A model generated the notes under the pieces. The model did not search any database. It was not told the DNA's origin and saw only the letters and a list, made by a program, of their open reading frames with translations. Shown one piece after another: positions 34,808 to 47,747 of a DNA stretch of 64,000 nt. This stretch comes from Aphanomyces cochlioides. Taxonomy: Eukaryota; Oomycota; Saprolegniomycetes; Saprolegniales; Verrucalvaceae. A program made the position numbers and the translations under genes. The number at the start of each line of letters is the position of its first letter. Position 1 is the stretch's first letter. The stretch covers positions 1,240,001 through 1,304,000 of the forward strand of contig JAHQRK010000009.1 of the NCBI GenBank assembly GCA_019828595.1. Reading direction: 5' to 3'.

Positions 34808-36125
34808 TTACAAATGAGAGGTCATGGGAATGGCGGGAAGATCGTGGATTGATGACTCTTCCGTGTTGAAGGACCATCGTTTCTGGGCTTTGAGGAGGTG
34901 GCGCATGCTTTCTTGGTCAGTTTCTTCGACGGCGAGGCCAGTTTTGATTGGTGATCGGACTTGGTTCGCGTCGAGATTGATCACTGTGAAATACGCAGTG
35001 TGTGACTTGTGCTTGTCAGACGAGCCCATCTTTTCGATAAAGACCTCAACTTCGACTTCTAAAGTGTGGCGTCGAACCATCACGACTCGCGACTTCATGC
35101 TCACGACATCATTTGTCGTGATGGGAAGCTTGAATACGATGCGATTCATGGAAATTGTCGCCATGCGAACATTCTTGGTGAACTTCCGTGCGCAAAACAC
35201 AGCAACTTTGTCCTAAGGCCACACAACTTAGCTCAACCACGATTCACGCAGAGATGATAATTTACCATCCATTGAAGAATTTCGCCACCGAAAATTGTAT
35301 TGTTCATGTTGAGATGTTTGGGAAGGAAGAGGTTCTGGACTTGCACGAGGGTGTCACGAACCGGTACAAACTTCGTCCGAGTGCTCGTCAAGGGGTACTC
35401 TTCAAGCATTTCCTGGGTGATGTATGGAATTGAATCCACCTCCTCTTGAATTTTGCGCCATCGCGCGCCAAGCTCCTTGCGCTGGATTGCCTTTTCAGCC
35501 CTATTCATTCAATGAGTCATCGCAAGAACGGAATTTCGTACATGGCTGGAACAAAAGAAGGATTGGACGAAGAGACAAGCTTTGGCAATCCTCCGCGTGG
35601 TCTGCCTTCCTTATCGATAGCAACAAATGTCATGATGGCGTCGTGCGTATGAGTCGTTTCTCCAGATAGCATATCCACTCGATACCCAGAGACCTGTCAA
35701 TGAAAATTCGTTGGGAGGACAAGCATGCGATCGAGCGTACATGAATCGAAGTCGAGGTGTTGTTGATGTTGAGCACATGGCCCTCGAGCTGAAAAAGATC
35801 TCCATGGTAGACCGGAACGTGGGACTCGACTTTGTCGAATGTCACTGTGGCACATCCTCCTTGAGTTGCTCTACATGCCAAAAGATCAAGTTCAGCACTT
35901 GGATCGATCGAGCGCAACTTACTTGCAAGCAATCGCAGCTCCGATCATATCCATGCGCTCTAGAATCGGCCCTTGGCTCATCCATTGTCCGCGCAAACTT
36001 TCTTCTCCCTAAGACACATCCACCCACAGATGATCGCCATGGTCGTCGGTAAATCGTACGATGATATCGGCAAAGGACAAACGTGTCGATGCTTGTTCAA
36101 TCGTCAATGGCGCCGCGGTGCTCAT
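34808..36125 (-). CDS. Acyl-CoA thioesterase with two hot-dog domains (ACOT9-like)
   Basis: Hydrolyses acyl-CoA to free fatty acid and CoA, often in mitochondria. The start is the ATG at 36125. The first hot-dog region spans GPILERMDMIGAAIACKATQGG through VSGYRVDM. The second begins near LPKHLNMNNTIFGGEILQWM and runs through FKLPITTNDVV. At least five short introns are needed. One, at about 35515-35555, starts inside a MYEIPFL-like false extension; removing it joins VPAM to AEKAIQRKELG in frame. This resolves what first looks like a broken gene. The C-terminus ends at the TAA at 34808-34810. Confidence 0.8.
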
Positions 36126-36338
36126 TTGCTTCGTGGAGACTTGAGACGCGCGGCGGAGGAGACTCGGCACGATTCGACGCCACATCCACCACAGGCTTCT
36201 TCCTGTTTACTGAACATCCTTGTCGGCTGACCGTTTCGCCATCTGGTGCACTCAGAAAATGATGAATAAAATCGAAAAAATAAAAAATAATGAGAATATT
36301 CTTGAAAATCACTTATGTGCCTGCATACAGTAATTTCT

Positions 36339-37209
36339 TCAGGACGATTCCTCCTTCGGCAGCAAGAAGAGCGTCGTGGCTTCCGTGTAGAGATGGCCGT
36401 CATTGTCTTCGAGCCTTGCGTTCATGTACAACTACACATCCAAGCTTAGACTCCTTGCGAAGAGGGGAGATTTCTACCTTTCGACCGTCTCGCTTCTCAA
36501 ACTGAGCGGTGATGATGCCAGGGCGTTCAACGGGTAATGGGCGGCGGTAGTTGACGTTCAAGTTGGCCGTGTACCCAATGCGTCCCGTTGTCCAATAGGC
36601 AGTCCACTGGAAGAGCTCATCAATCACGGTTGAGATGCACCCACCATGCACTGCAAGTGATGAATCAGACGGGGGAACATTGTCGAAGCACGCACCTACA
36701 CCTTCGTGACCGCACAAGTTGGCCCCGAATTGGATCACGCTCGTCGTGAACTGCTTGTCATTATGGCCATAGACTTCGAGGATTTCATACTTGCCCGCCC
36801 CTTGGAGAGAATGGATGAAATGGGACGCGCCGATGGCAAACCCCGTGTTCTTAAACACATCGACACTACCAAAGGCCATGGTCAACACACACTGCAACGT
36901 CGAACTCATCGTCTTACTTCATGTGGGTGTAGTTGGGGTCGTTTGAGATCTGGAGGAGCTTCTGGGGCACCTCAATCACCGGCGCCATGGACCTAAAGAG
37001 TGGGCGATGGACCAAGATGGTCTTTTCCGCGGCGGGGCGGATCAAATCCATGAGCGGTTGTGCGCGTTGTGGCAATCCTCGCATGTGGCAATTTGTGGAA
37101 TGAGCCCGAAGGCCCAACTGCGTTGCGACGCCGTGGATCGGACCGTGCCTCGTGGGTTTGCCATTGGCCCTGCCAACGTGGCGATTGAGACCACACGTTC
37201 GACCCGCAT
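36339..37209 (-). CDS. Hot-dog thioesterase of the PaaI/THEM4 type
   Basis: A single hot-dog thioesterase domain. The core HGGCISTVIDELF followed by GYTANLNVNYRRPLP is the 4HBT signature, with the catalytic acid in the HGG helix. Introns near 36867-36918, 36663-36707 and 36434-36478 are removed, giving a frame that ends LFLLPKEESS at the TGA at 36339-36341. The N-terminus is uncertain: a Met at 37209 opens one frame, while a Met near 37085 (MRGLPQRAQPLMDL) opens directly into the frame of the conserved part. The Arg-rich start could be a mitochondrial signal. It lies between another thioesterase and the CPSF30-like gene, all on one strand. Confidence 0.7.
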
Positions 37210-37330
37210 GAGACAAATCCAATCAGATTCATCAGATTCGTCTACCATGTTACTTTCCTCGACATGGGATGTGGCACGTTGCTCGGCATCATGCGATTGG
37301 ATAGCTCCTAAGTTATATGGATGCCTACGA

Positions 37331-39705
37331 CTACCGCCGACTATCACGAGGAGGCGGGCCGCCTTTGGGTGGACCTCCTCGAAACGGGGGACGCATGCCT
37401 CCCATCATGGGCGGAGGTGGCCCTCCATAGCCACCGCCACGGCCGCCGTGCTTTCGATGGAGAAAGCCTTGGAATTCATGATGGACGGAACCAAGCAGAC
37501 TTCGTGCTGCGTCGCAAGCCACACGGAAACTGCGATCGTTGTCAGCCGACACAACCAACATGAGCGGTTCTTTCGCTTCTTCGCCGTTAGCCTATTCATG
37601 GAGAGTAAGTGGAAATGAAATGCCAGTAGGAATATAAGTACCTCCTTGACACCAGAGCCACGACCACGGAGTCGGACTTTGGCATTCCCACCTGCATCCG
37701 AGATAATGCGCTTGATATGGTTGTCTTGAGGCCCGAGGATCTTCTGCACGACGCTAAACTCTTTGTCTTCATCGATGCCAACGATAAATTGTTCTTCCAA
37801 CTTGTTTTTCCTCGCCTTGAGATCGATCACTTTGCCGTTCTCATCCAAATTCGTTGCGCCACATCGCTCCGCAAAGATGTTGGCCAATGCCTGCGTCGCT
37901 GTGAGCGAGAGAGGGCCGATGCGAACGCCGCGCTCAAGGCCAGGGATGTTCTTGAGCAAATCGTTCAGAATGGGTGGTGCGTCAAAAATAAACTGGAAGC
38001 GAACTTGGATCGGAAATGGGGACGGGACATTTGGTCCTTGAGCAAACGCGTTTGGCACCATGTTGGCCACGACGGGGCTCACGGCTTCAAACATGCCGAG
38101 AATGTGGCGATCGCTCATATTGAGCAAGAACAGCGGCGTGCCAATTTGGACATTCTTGGCCGCGATTTGTTCCTACAAGACCATGAAATGTTGGAGTCGT
38201 AAGTCCTCTTACGTGATCCTTTGCGAGACCAAACATCATGCGGCCAAAGCATTCGTCAATAGTTGTGCCATTGCAAGCAAAAACAAAACCAGGCTGATCC
38301 ACCTGCCATCGATGAGTAATGTTGGCACTTGGCATGAGCAGGGTCGGGTCCACAAAGTTCGCCACACTTTCTGCAGCATGGCGACGGCGATTGGCAAGTT
38401 CTAACGCCCCGCCAGGAAGCTTTCCTTCATCTTCGACAGATTTCATGTGCAGGCGGATCATTGGATGAAGAAACATCTTTTCAAGAAGAGCGTGGCCACA
38501 TTCCGGAGCCAATTCAGCGCCGTCAGGTCTATCGATGGTGGTGATGACACGGATGATGAATGGAGCTTACAATTTCGACAACGGTGTGTCGGTTGTAGTT
38601 GGAATGGTATCTGCAGACTCATAAGGAATCTCACATGTGCGTAGCCACTCGACGCCAAAAGTTCCACGCCATTTTTGGAAAGGAACGGTTCTATCTGCGA
38701 GAGAGACTCCAGTATCGTCAGAGGGAACTTGGACAATGCGGGCCAGACCTTGAAAATGGTGGCTGGGCGTCACAGAAAGAAGTAAAAACACCTTAGAGAC
38801 AATCAGACGAGCCAAAGTTGATGCATACCTGGTCTGCCATTGTCATGGCATCCTGGATGGTTTGAAGAGCAGCGCCAGCAGCAGCAAATTTTTGATGATG
38901 GACAGACACAGCAAGGTTTTGGTAACTGTGGGAGCGTAAGAGAATGTAGACAGATGTGCCTTCTGAGTCAGGCAGCGAGAATACAGGGGCCTCTGGGGGT
39001 TTGAATGGAGCGTGAGCAGCTGAAGGCCCACCGCCGCCTCCTCCTCCCATATCACCGCCACCACCACGATTACCACCGCCATGAAGATCCTTTGGAAATG
39101 GTCGCAGTTCTTTCTCGCCGTGGGCAAAGTGACACTCTTCACCAAACGGACACGTTCCTTGCTTCTCCCAATGCTTGCAAATGGCGATTTTGAAGAATTC
39201 ATTGACAGGCTAGAAACAATGTTGACTCCTCGCAAATGGATTGCAACATACCTGAGCTTTGCGGCGTTTCGCGCTTTCTTCTTCGGCCACTTTACTCTGC
39301 AAGCTGAAATCTGCAATTACGGGGCATTCTTCCCGTGGTAATTTCACATGACGATATCGACAGGCCGCACCGTGCGAGCAAAACCCCTGTTTGTAAAACG
39401 CACATTCCATGCGATCTTCATCCGGCACGTGGCGAAATGGACATTCTGGCACTTGACACTCCATTCCCCATCGACATTCTGGCATTTTCGACATATCGTA
39501 CTGATGCAAGAACTCGCAGTTGTCCCCTTTCATGCACAAACCGCGGAGCCAATGTCGACACACCACCGTCCCACGTTTAAAGTCCTTCTTCCCATCTTCG
39601 TCGACCAAAATGACAGGAGCAGGTTCATGGAGCGTTGGCAATATAGCTTCAAAATCAAATACAAGACTCTCTTCATCGTCGAGCCACAGCGTTCCGTACG
39701 GCATG
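37331..39705 (-). CDS. CPSF30-like mRNA 3'-end processing factor with YTH, DCD and KH domains
   Basis: ATG at 39705. First come three CCCH fingers of the CPSF30 type (VVCRHWLRGLCMKGDNCEFLH; CRWGMECQVPECPFRH; CAFYKQGFCSHGAACRYRH). A fourth follows (CKHWEKQGTCPFGEECHFAH), then a Gly-rich linker. A YTH domain follows (VYILLRSHSYQNLAVSV, FLLLSVTPSHHFQGLARI, WRGTFGVEWLRTCEIP), expected to read m6A. Next is a DCD domain (GFVFACNGTTIDECF, GTPLFLLNMSDRHILGMFEA, PFPIQVRF). Last is a KH domain (KILGPQDNHIKRII, KVRLRGRGSG) and a Gly/Pro-rich tail. Five introns (for example 39210-39251) join all parts in one frame, about 720 residues. Plants and apicomplexans have CPSF30-YTH; the added DCD and KH are the unusual part. 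Confidence 0.85.
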
Positions 39706-39774
39706 ATGCTTCTTCCGCCTTGGACCGCCGACCAATTGCTTGACAAAATGTACCCTTCCGGATATGCTTGACCA

Positions 39775-39783
39775 TTATCCGGA
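39775..39783. promoter_or_regulatory. TTATCCGGA element, CPSF30-like gene promoter
   Basis: TTATCCGGA lies 70-78 bp upstream of the CPSF30-like ATG, with a second half-site (TTCCGGATA) at 39757-39765. Confidence 0.4.
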
Positions 39784-40155
39784 CATGATTTCAATCCCAA
39801 TCTTCGTGGTCTTGGGATCCAGCAAGATGACTGCCAGCTAGCTCTTCATGGACTTGCAGCTCAAGACACACGGCTTCGCAATGAACTATAGCTAACGGAG
39901 ATCCCACTGCCTCTCTCTATTGTCCTGCGCTGCTGTTATGTCATACGAGTGACGCAGTCCGAGAAGCCGGCGATTTTAGTAAGGGCGCAATGCCACAGCC
40001 TGATAATCTCTCTGTGATAGCGCGACTGGCAGTCTAGGATTTGCTCTAGGGCAAATCCCTACACTGTTAGGATGATTGTGTCCTTGATATTGAGTGGCAA
40101 GTATTTATAGAATGGACGCCATCTTCAGACCATCTCAAATTGCACAGTCGAGAAG
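39784..40155. other. Intergenic region between the CPSF30-like gene and the PLAC8 array
   Basis: No gene supported. It contains the divergent promoters of the CPSF30-like gene and PLAC8 copy A. Confidence 0.35.
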
Positions 40156-40821
40156 ATGAAGTCTGAAGAGTACACCCCGCTCGCGACCCCAGCGCCTGGA
40201 TCGCAAACTAGCAACATTCCAACAGTTTACGTACAACCCGAAGTGGTCCACGTGGATGAAATGCTGGATCGTTCTGTGCCACTTGAAGGTTCTGTCTTTT
40301 GGAAAGCTGGTGTCTTTGACTGCCTTCAGCATGTCTTCCCCAACGGTACGTCCATGTCTTACCCCTCTTCTTAATGTAGTTTGGTAGCAATGATGGCGTG
40401 GCTGTGTCCATGCGTATCCTTGGCTCAAATAACGTCTCGCCTTGGCATATACGGTGGCTACAAGGTTGTTTTGATTGGCGTCACTGTCGTCGTGGTTCTG
40501 GAAAACTTGTTCTTTTGTCTTGGTGACATGAATCCCAAGAGACATCACCGCGTTGGCGAAGAGGAGCTAGAACGTCGTCGCAACCGATATCGCCTTGCTT
40601 CTCTCCTTCTTGCGATGGCTCTCGTTGCATTTGTGACCGCGCTACGCACGAGAATTAGAACTCACTTTCGCATCCAAGGCAGTGAGTGGGAAGATTTTGC
40701 CTGCTCGCTCTTCTGCATGAGCTGTACGATCGCCCAAATGTCAACGCAGACCGAGTCGTATACGCCTGGCGATTGCTCCTTTGGCCCTCGGGATGTCCTT
40801 CCTAGCTTTCAACAAGTCTAA
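40156..40821 (+). CDS. PLAC8 family Cys-rich membrane protein, copy A
   Basis: PLAC8/Cys-rich proteins are small membrane-associated proteins of unclear role (cell size and metal transport in plants). A polar N-terminus leads to VFWKAGVFDCLQHVFPN, then one intron (40346-40387). The core follows: WLCPCVSLAQI, a hydrophobic segment (YKVVLIGVTVVVVLE), a second membrane segment, and the Cys block with CSLFCMSCTIAQM. The end YTPGDCSFGPRDVLP is shared by the neighbouring paralogues. Start at 40156; about 207 residues. Confidence 0.85.
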
Positions 40822-40961
40822 AAAGATACACAGCTTCATCCATGCATGTTAACTTTTACGAATGAAAAGGATTTCTTTATCCACAGGTGCATTCTTGGCT
40901 TATCAAGATGAAAAACGAGATGGAGCCGACGCAGGGCTGGGAGAATTAGATTGACGCAGGT

Positions 40962-41638
40962 TTAGACAAGAGTGTTGCCAACAGCATTGTAGGCAGGCAA
41001 AGTGTCCGGAGGGCCGAAAGAGCATTGTCCAGGCGTGTACGATTGGACTTGGGTAGCCAATTGCGCAATCGTGCAGCAGCTGCAGCAGTACGAGCAGATG
41101 AAGTCTTCGCATTCCGAGCCTTGGATGCGAAAGAGGCGACGCGTGCGGGTACGCAAAATAGCCACGAGGATCGCAGGGAGAAGTGACGCAGCTGTGCTCA
41201 ACGTGCCATAGGTCGTGATATGTTCGCGCTTGATGCCTTCAGGAGTCCAGTTGTCCTCGCTGTCCAGGATGGCCACATGGTAGTTGTACACGACAGTAAA
41301 CGAGCCGTGGAGGGCAAAGAGCACGAGGAACGCAAAAATCACACCAATGTATCCGCCAAATGCGCCAAGACGAGCGGCAATCTGCGCCACCGAGATGCAT
41401 GGGCAAAAGAGCGCCATCAACGCTACAACATTCGTCACATCGAGGACGTGTGACACAAAGACTTACAGTTTGGAATGGACTCGAGGCATTCAAACACACC
41501 GGATCGCCACATGCCATAGGCGACAGGGATGCCATACGCAGATTGTCCAGGGACGCCAGGCTGGATGTAGACAGGCTGCTGTTGGTACGCAGCTTGCTGG
41601 TACGTCGGTTGTGTCAGCGGCACTTGTTCTTGGGACAT
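40962..41638 (-). CDS. PLAC8 family Cys-rich membrane protein, copy B
   Basis: Inverted member of the array. A Gln/Tyr-rich N-terminus (PTYQQAAYQQQPVYIQP) precedes MWRSGVFECLESIPN. The single intron near 41420-41464 sits at the same place as in copy A. The core has FCPCISVAQI, CSYCCSCCTIAQL and the tail SFGPPDTLPAY. The hydrophobic segments are well kept. Start at 41638 (MSQEQVPLTQ); an upstream in-frame GTG is not used. It is convergent with copy A, 140 bp apart. Confidence 0.85.
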
Positions 41639-41950
41639 GGTCTTCAGAAGTGAAAATGCGCTCACGACAACTTGCGACTGAAGTTAATTATGATTGGTTG
41701 AAATTATTTTTATAATTACAATTGATTGGCTAGAATATTTTAATTCTGAAATCTGATTGGCTGCTTTCAGAATGGATGGAGCTGTTCTCTTTTTGTCATA
41801 TTAACTCTGCAGGCAGCTATTTTGACAAAAAAGTGACATGGAAATGCATCCGGATAGCATTTTCATTAACCGGACATGACTACCGATTCGCACGGTGATA
41901 TTTTTCAACTTCGTGCAGCAGCCTTCCTCCCATCCAGACTACCAGCGGTC

Positions 41951-42603
41951 ATGTCGTCTGAAAGCGCTCCTTTGACGCAGCAACCGCCTTCGTACCAAAA
42001 GGAAGAACCTACGCCTGGTGGTGTCCGTGTCATCACGCACTCTGTGCCGGCGTGGAAAGTCGGCGTTCTCGGCATCTTTGGGTCGGTTGTCAATGGTAAG
42101 GCGGATGATAGGCATATGGCACCTGACTCGAGACCACCCGTCTAGTGCTCATGTCGACGTTCTGCCAATGTATCGTGCTTGCGCAAATTGCGTCTCGACT
42201 TGGAAATGTGTACGGCGGCTACAAAGGCGTTCTCGTCGGCGTGTTTGTCTTTGCCACGCTGGGAAATGTCTTTCGCTTGTATGCTCAACATGACTGGAAC
42301 ATCATCGAGACCCATGGTCGTCCCGTTGATACATTCCTTGAAGCCGAAGCCACGCGCTTCAACATCGCTGCCATTTTCTCCGCCCTTGTAATCGTCACTT
42401 TTGTAGCATGGTTGCGCTCACGAGTACGTGACTTCTTCCGCATCCCTGGTAGTGCTGCTGAAGACTGCTGCTGCTCTCTCTTTTGTCATTGCTGCACCGT
42501 CGCGCAAATGTCCACGCAAGTCGAAGTATACACTCCTGGACAATGCTCTGTTGGACCGCGCGACACGTTGCCTGCCTACTACGTTGCCGTGCCACTGCAA
42601 TAA
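41951..42603 (+). CDS. PLAC8 family Cys-rich membrane protein, copy C
   Basis: Start at 41951 (MSSESAPLTQQPPSYQ); an in-frame ATG at 41876 would add 25 residues. One intron (about 42096-42145) at the family position. The core is slightly altered: FCQCIVLAQI replaces the usual CPC. The second Cys block is CSLFCHCCTVAQM, and the tail GPRDTLPAY is intact. ATCCGGATA lies 95-103 bp upstream of the chosen start. Confidence 0.82.
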
Positions 42604-43128
42604 CCTACGGGCCTTGTAGAATAATGCCATTATATACTTGAGCTTTTGCATGCTGCATGACTTGCTAATCCATTCGACGAGCGTCCACTTATCACGAGCG
42701 CATCTTTCCAAGATCCGTCGCTACCGAAAGATCCAAAGTTGGACAATCCTAACCTGAGGATGGAGGACTGTGGCTGTTGTAGACAACGGAAAGGCCCATT
42801 CCAAGGAATCTATCTTGCCATCAAGATTTCACCACGACCAATGTCATCGGGAGTGCAGTCAATGGTCCAAAAAGCCCAAGTTTTGCTCTTGAATTCCGTC
42901 TCAAAGCGCCGTCTAGAACCACCTCTGTCCATAATCCCGTGGACTGCGAATTGTATCGTTAGTGAGGATTACCTCAGCGACCATGAAGCGTTTATCTCTC
43001 GGGTGGTGAAAGGGAGACTCCCCCAAAGCGGACAAATCAATGGATTTGTTTCCGCCACCCGCGAAAGTTCGTAATAAACTGATTCCTCTCAACGGACTAA
43101 CAGCGAGTCAGCCCAAGTGAAGGCCATC
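42604..43128. other. Spacer between PLAC8 copies C and D
   Basis: An ORF of 111 codons (42739-43074) is open but has no recognised domain. It does not supply the missing N-terminal PLAC8 exon of copy D. Nothing else is seen. Confidence 0.3.
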
Positions 43129-43648
43129 ATGTTGACGAGTTGCGATCTTCCGTACTATGAAGGTAGGTTCCATCCATGTCCCCAGGATCTTGAAGGCACA
43201 TGTAGCTGCAATGGCCTTGTGTTGCCCATGTGTGGCTTTGGCTCAGATCAGCTCGCGACTGGATGGACGTCAAGTTTACATCTACGTCTTACCTGGGACA
43301 CTCGTTGTGCTACTTGGATGCGTGGCGTCTTTATTCGCGAACTACCGAACTCACAGTATGCTGGATGAAATGGACAAGGTTCCTGGACGCTTGCGTCCAT
43401 TCCACGTGCATTGGGAGATATCTTTCGTATCAATTTGCTGCTCGATCGCATTCGTCGTGTATCTGGCACTGCTGCGCGGTCGAGTCCGGGAGCGTCGGAG
43501 CGTTGCTGGGAACCCTTGTGTGGACTTCCTATGCGCCTTCTGCACCCCCTGTTGCTGTATTACCGAAATGGAGTGCCAAATTGGCACAGGACATTCGTGC
43601 TCGTTTGGGCCTTGTGACATCCTTCCGGCTTACCAGCTCGCCAAGTAA
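43129..43648 (+). CDS. PLAC8 family Cys-rich membrane protein, copy D, short N-terminus
   Basis: A very short first exon (MLTSCDLPYYE) is joined over an intron (about 43163-43204) to the core LCCPCVALAQISSRL. A hydrophobic segment (YVLPGTLVVLLGCVASLF) and the Cys block CAFCTPCCCITEM follow, with the tail SFGPCDILPAY. The usual N-terminal segment with the VFWKAGVF-like motif is missing. The gene may be truncated, or an upstream exon may be unrecognised. The downstream sequence is intact. Confidence 0.7.
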
Positions 43649-43893
43649 CCCCATATCTAAGTTGTTTCTATCTATATCCACGTTCTCTGCGGCTAGGACT
43701 TACGAAGACGTTCCTCCCCATGAATCGCCGAGTCAAGGCACGGATGGCGCCTTGGATGATCGCAAAAAGGATCTTCGTGCAGAACTCGCATCTTATTGGC
43801 TAATAAAAGATGACTATGGCCAATGAAAAGTGAGAATTTCGAATAATCAACCAATCAGAAGAAGGATTCGTTCCAATACACTTCACTTGAAAA

Positions 43894-44600
43894 ATGTCTG
43901 AAACTCACCCACTCATGCAGGAACCGCGGCCAGTTCCACTTCAAGTTTCCGATGGAGTGTGGAGCGAAAGCATATTTGACAGCATTGATTTTAGTCGCAA
44001 TGGTATATGAGACCCTTGGATCTATGCGTTTGACGCGATGGTGTAGCTTTCAAAGCGCTCCTGTGCCCATGTGTGTCAGCAGCTCAGATCTCGACACGAC
44101 TTGGAGGGCGATATTGGGCCATGCTCTCTTTTTTAGCTGTCCTTGTTGGCCTTAATGTTGCAGTAGTTGCAACCAACCAAACTACGCTCAGTATTGTTGC
44201 TGTCGGTGGCGATGTCATCTCTGGTGTTTGTCTCCAGGCATTCAATCAACTTACGGGAGCCGCGATCCCTACCACAACGAGCGACGACTCAATGGATGAC
44301 ATTGGAGACAATGGTGATATTAACGACCGATCTATATTAAACTATGACAGCGATTCGTTCGCGGCGCTCTTCACTGTGCCAACGTTGCTTATTGCAATCA
44401 TCCTCTCTCAGCTACGCACACGAGTGCGCAAGACTTTCAAGATTGCTGGTAGTGAGCTGGAAGACTTTCTATGCTCGCTTTACTTCCCATGCTGCACTTT
44501 GGCTCAAATGTCGGCGCAAGTCGAAGATCCAAGGGAAGATCCTTGCTCGTTCGGTCCTCGTGAAGCCCACACTGTCCTACCAGGCTACAGACCATCGTAG
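43894..44600 (+). CDS. PLAC8 family Cys-rich membrane protein, copy E, with acidic insertion
   Basis: Exon 1 (MSETHPLMQEPRPVPLQV to SRN) is spliced over about 44002-44045 into FKALLCPCVSAAQISTRL. Between the two membrane segments it carries an acidic insertion (DDSMDDIGDNGDIND) not found in copies A-D. The second Cys block is CSLYFPCCTLAQM, with one Cys fewer than in copies A and C. The tail is SFGPREAHTVLPGY. It ends at the TAG at 44598-44600, 79 bp from the stop of the convergent fumarate reductase. Confidence 0.82.
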
Positions 44601-44679
44601 GCTAGCTTAAGGACACAATGAAATGTCGAAGCAAACACATTAACGCACTCTCTGTTGGCAGGTATAGCTTTCAGTATAA

Positions 44680-46356
<1,677 letters not shown>

Positions 46357-47747
46357 GATGTCAAGATCGAAAATGATCACGGCGGAATTTGTCAGCGCAT
46401 GTCTATGAAACTCGAAGATGGAATATCCGGATGTAAGATAAGAAAGCGAGTATTCCCGTCGAATGAAACTTATTACATTGAGGCCACACATCGCAGGTGC
46501 ATCGAGACTGGAGTTGACAAGAGCTCCATCTCCAAGATTGCTTCGTCACTGTTGGGTTCAAGCGTCATGCATTGAGGATAAGATTGACTTTATCCGGATG
46601 ATGTGTTGATACGTTTCCTCATATCAACCAACGGGAAGTGTAGGTTGAACAGACTTTCTCCCCGTGTCTTTGTCTCCTTGCAACCTTTTTCATGTGATTT
46701 CAGTGCCGCAGCGTGTTGCTCATGGAGGAGAGGCGTTGCATTTGGCATAAACAAGCAGAGCGAGTTCAGCTTCATCCTCGATGGAGAATTTATGTCCTCA
46801 ATGCTCAGAGCTTTAACAGTTGTAACCCCATTGACATCTTGAGAATGGCAAAATGTCATGGTCAAACTTGAGACGATGCCGAGGATTGCTCTGACGTCAA
46901 CTCCCACGAGGATTTCTCTCCAAACTTGGGGACCGACTCGTTTCGAAATTGGAAATAAGTTTGCGATACAAGATTATCCACCTATACAACTCATTGAGCA
47001 ATTCATAGCACGGGACGATCTTTTCACAGCTTATGCCGAATCCGGGGCTGCCTTTTGCTGCAATTGCTCTCCACAGCGTCACCCGTAGATTTGACTTCTT
47101 GCGCACGCTTGTATTTTCCACGTAAAGCTTACTCCTTCTCGCAAGTTCTTTGAATATATCGCAGTTGAGACGCAACATGTAGAGCACACAATATGTGTGT
47201 TGAATATGCGATTGATCTGTGGGGATGTTTCGGACGAGAGATCTGACCTCGACGATTACAAAACACTTTTCAAACTGGACAACCAGGACAACCACGGCGG
47301 CAGCTCCTGCTTCGCCATAATGATCTAGCCGTCTGCGACGATTACACGAACAATAAGCCAAGTCGAGGGCTCACACCAAGTCAAATCAGGTCACTTGGTC
47401 ATCCAGCTCGGTCTCCCATGGCCAAATTTTCCATTTTCATGTCATCTTCAACCTTGTCACGTTGAAGTTGGAGCTCCATACAAACTTCGAGTCATTTTAC
47501 TAAGATGTCGTTCATGTCGTCCAATTTCTTGATGGTACTTGATTGGTTAATATTCGTCAAATAGACTGAATATTAGCCAATCAATAGTGTTTATACGACT
47601 TCGAAATACGCAGTACGAATGTATGTAAGCTTTATCTTGAAGTTTATATGTGTGAAAACATGTTGATACATCGAAGATTGGAATCGAACTTAAAAGATTT
47701 TCTTCCCTGGCGTCATTTCAACGAAAGCTCCGACGAACGCAAATTCC
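46357..47747. other. Intergenic region upstream of UPRT, with no recognised gene
   Basis: Two minus-strand ORFs (46590-46907 and 46897-47361) overlap here. The first has a short hydrophobic stretch, but neither shows a family motif or clean splice joins. They could be parts of an unrecognised gene. TTATCCGGAT occurs at 46590-46599. CCAAT-type words (GATTGGTTAA; TTAGCCAATCA) occur at 47530-47585, near the UPRT promoter. Confidence 0.35.

Noticed and set aside
35505..35560. Apparent frameshift and stop in the ACOT9-like thioesterase
   Set aside because: A standard 41-nt GT...AG intron removes the stop and restores frame (VPAM joined to AEKAIQ).
35990..36080. Apparent in-frame stop near the start of the same thioesterase
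   Set aside because: An intron of about 51 nt joins FADII to GEESLRG in frame.
46590..47361. Minus-strand ORFs as a gene between fumarate reductase 1 and UPRT
   Set aside because: No domain, no clean splice between the two frames and no homology recognised. Left as unassigned sequence.
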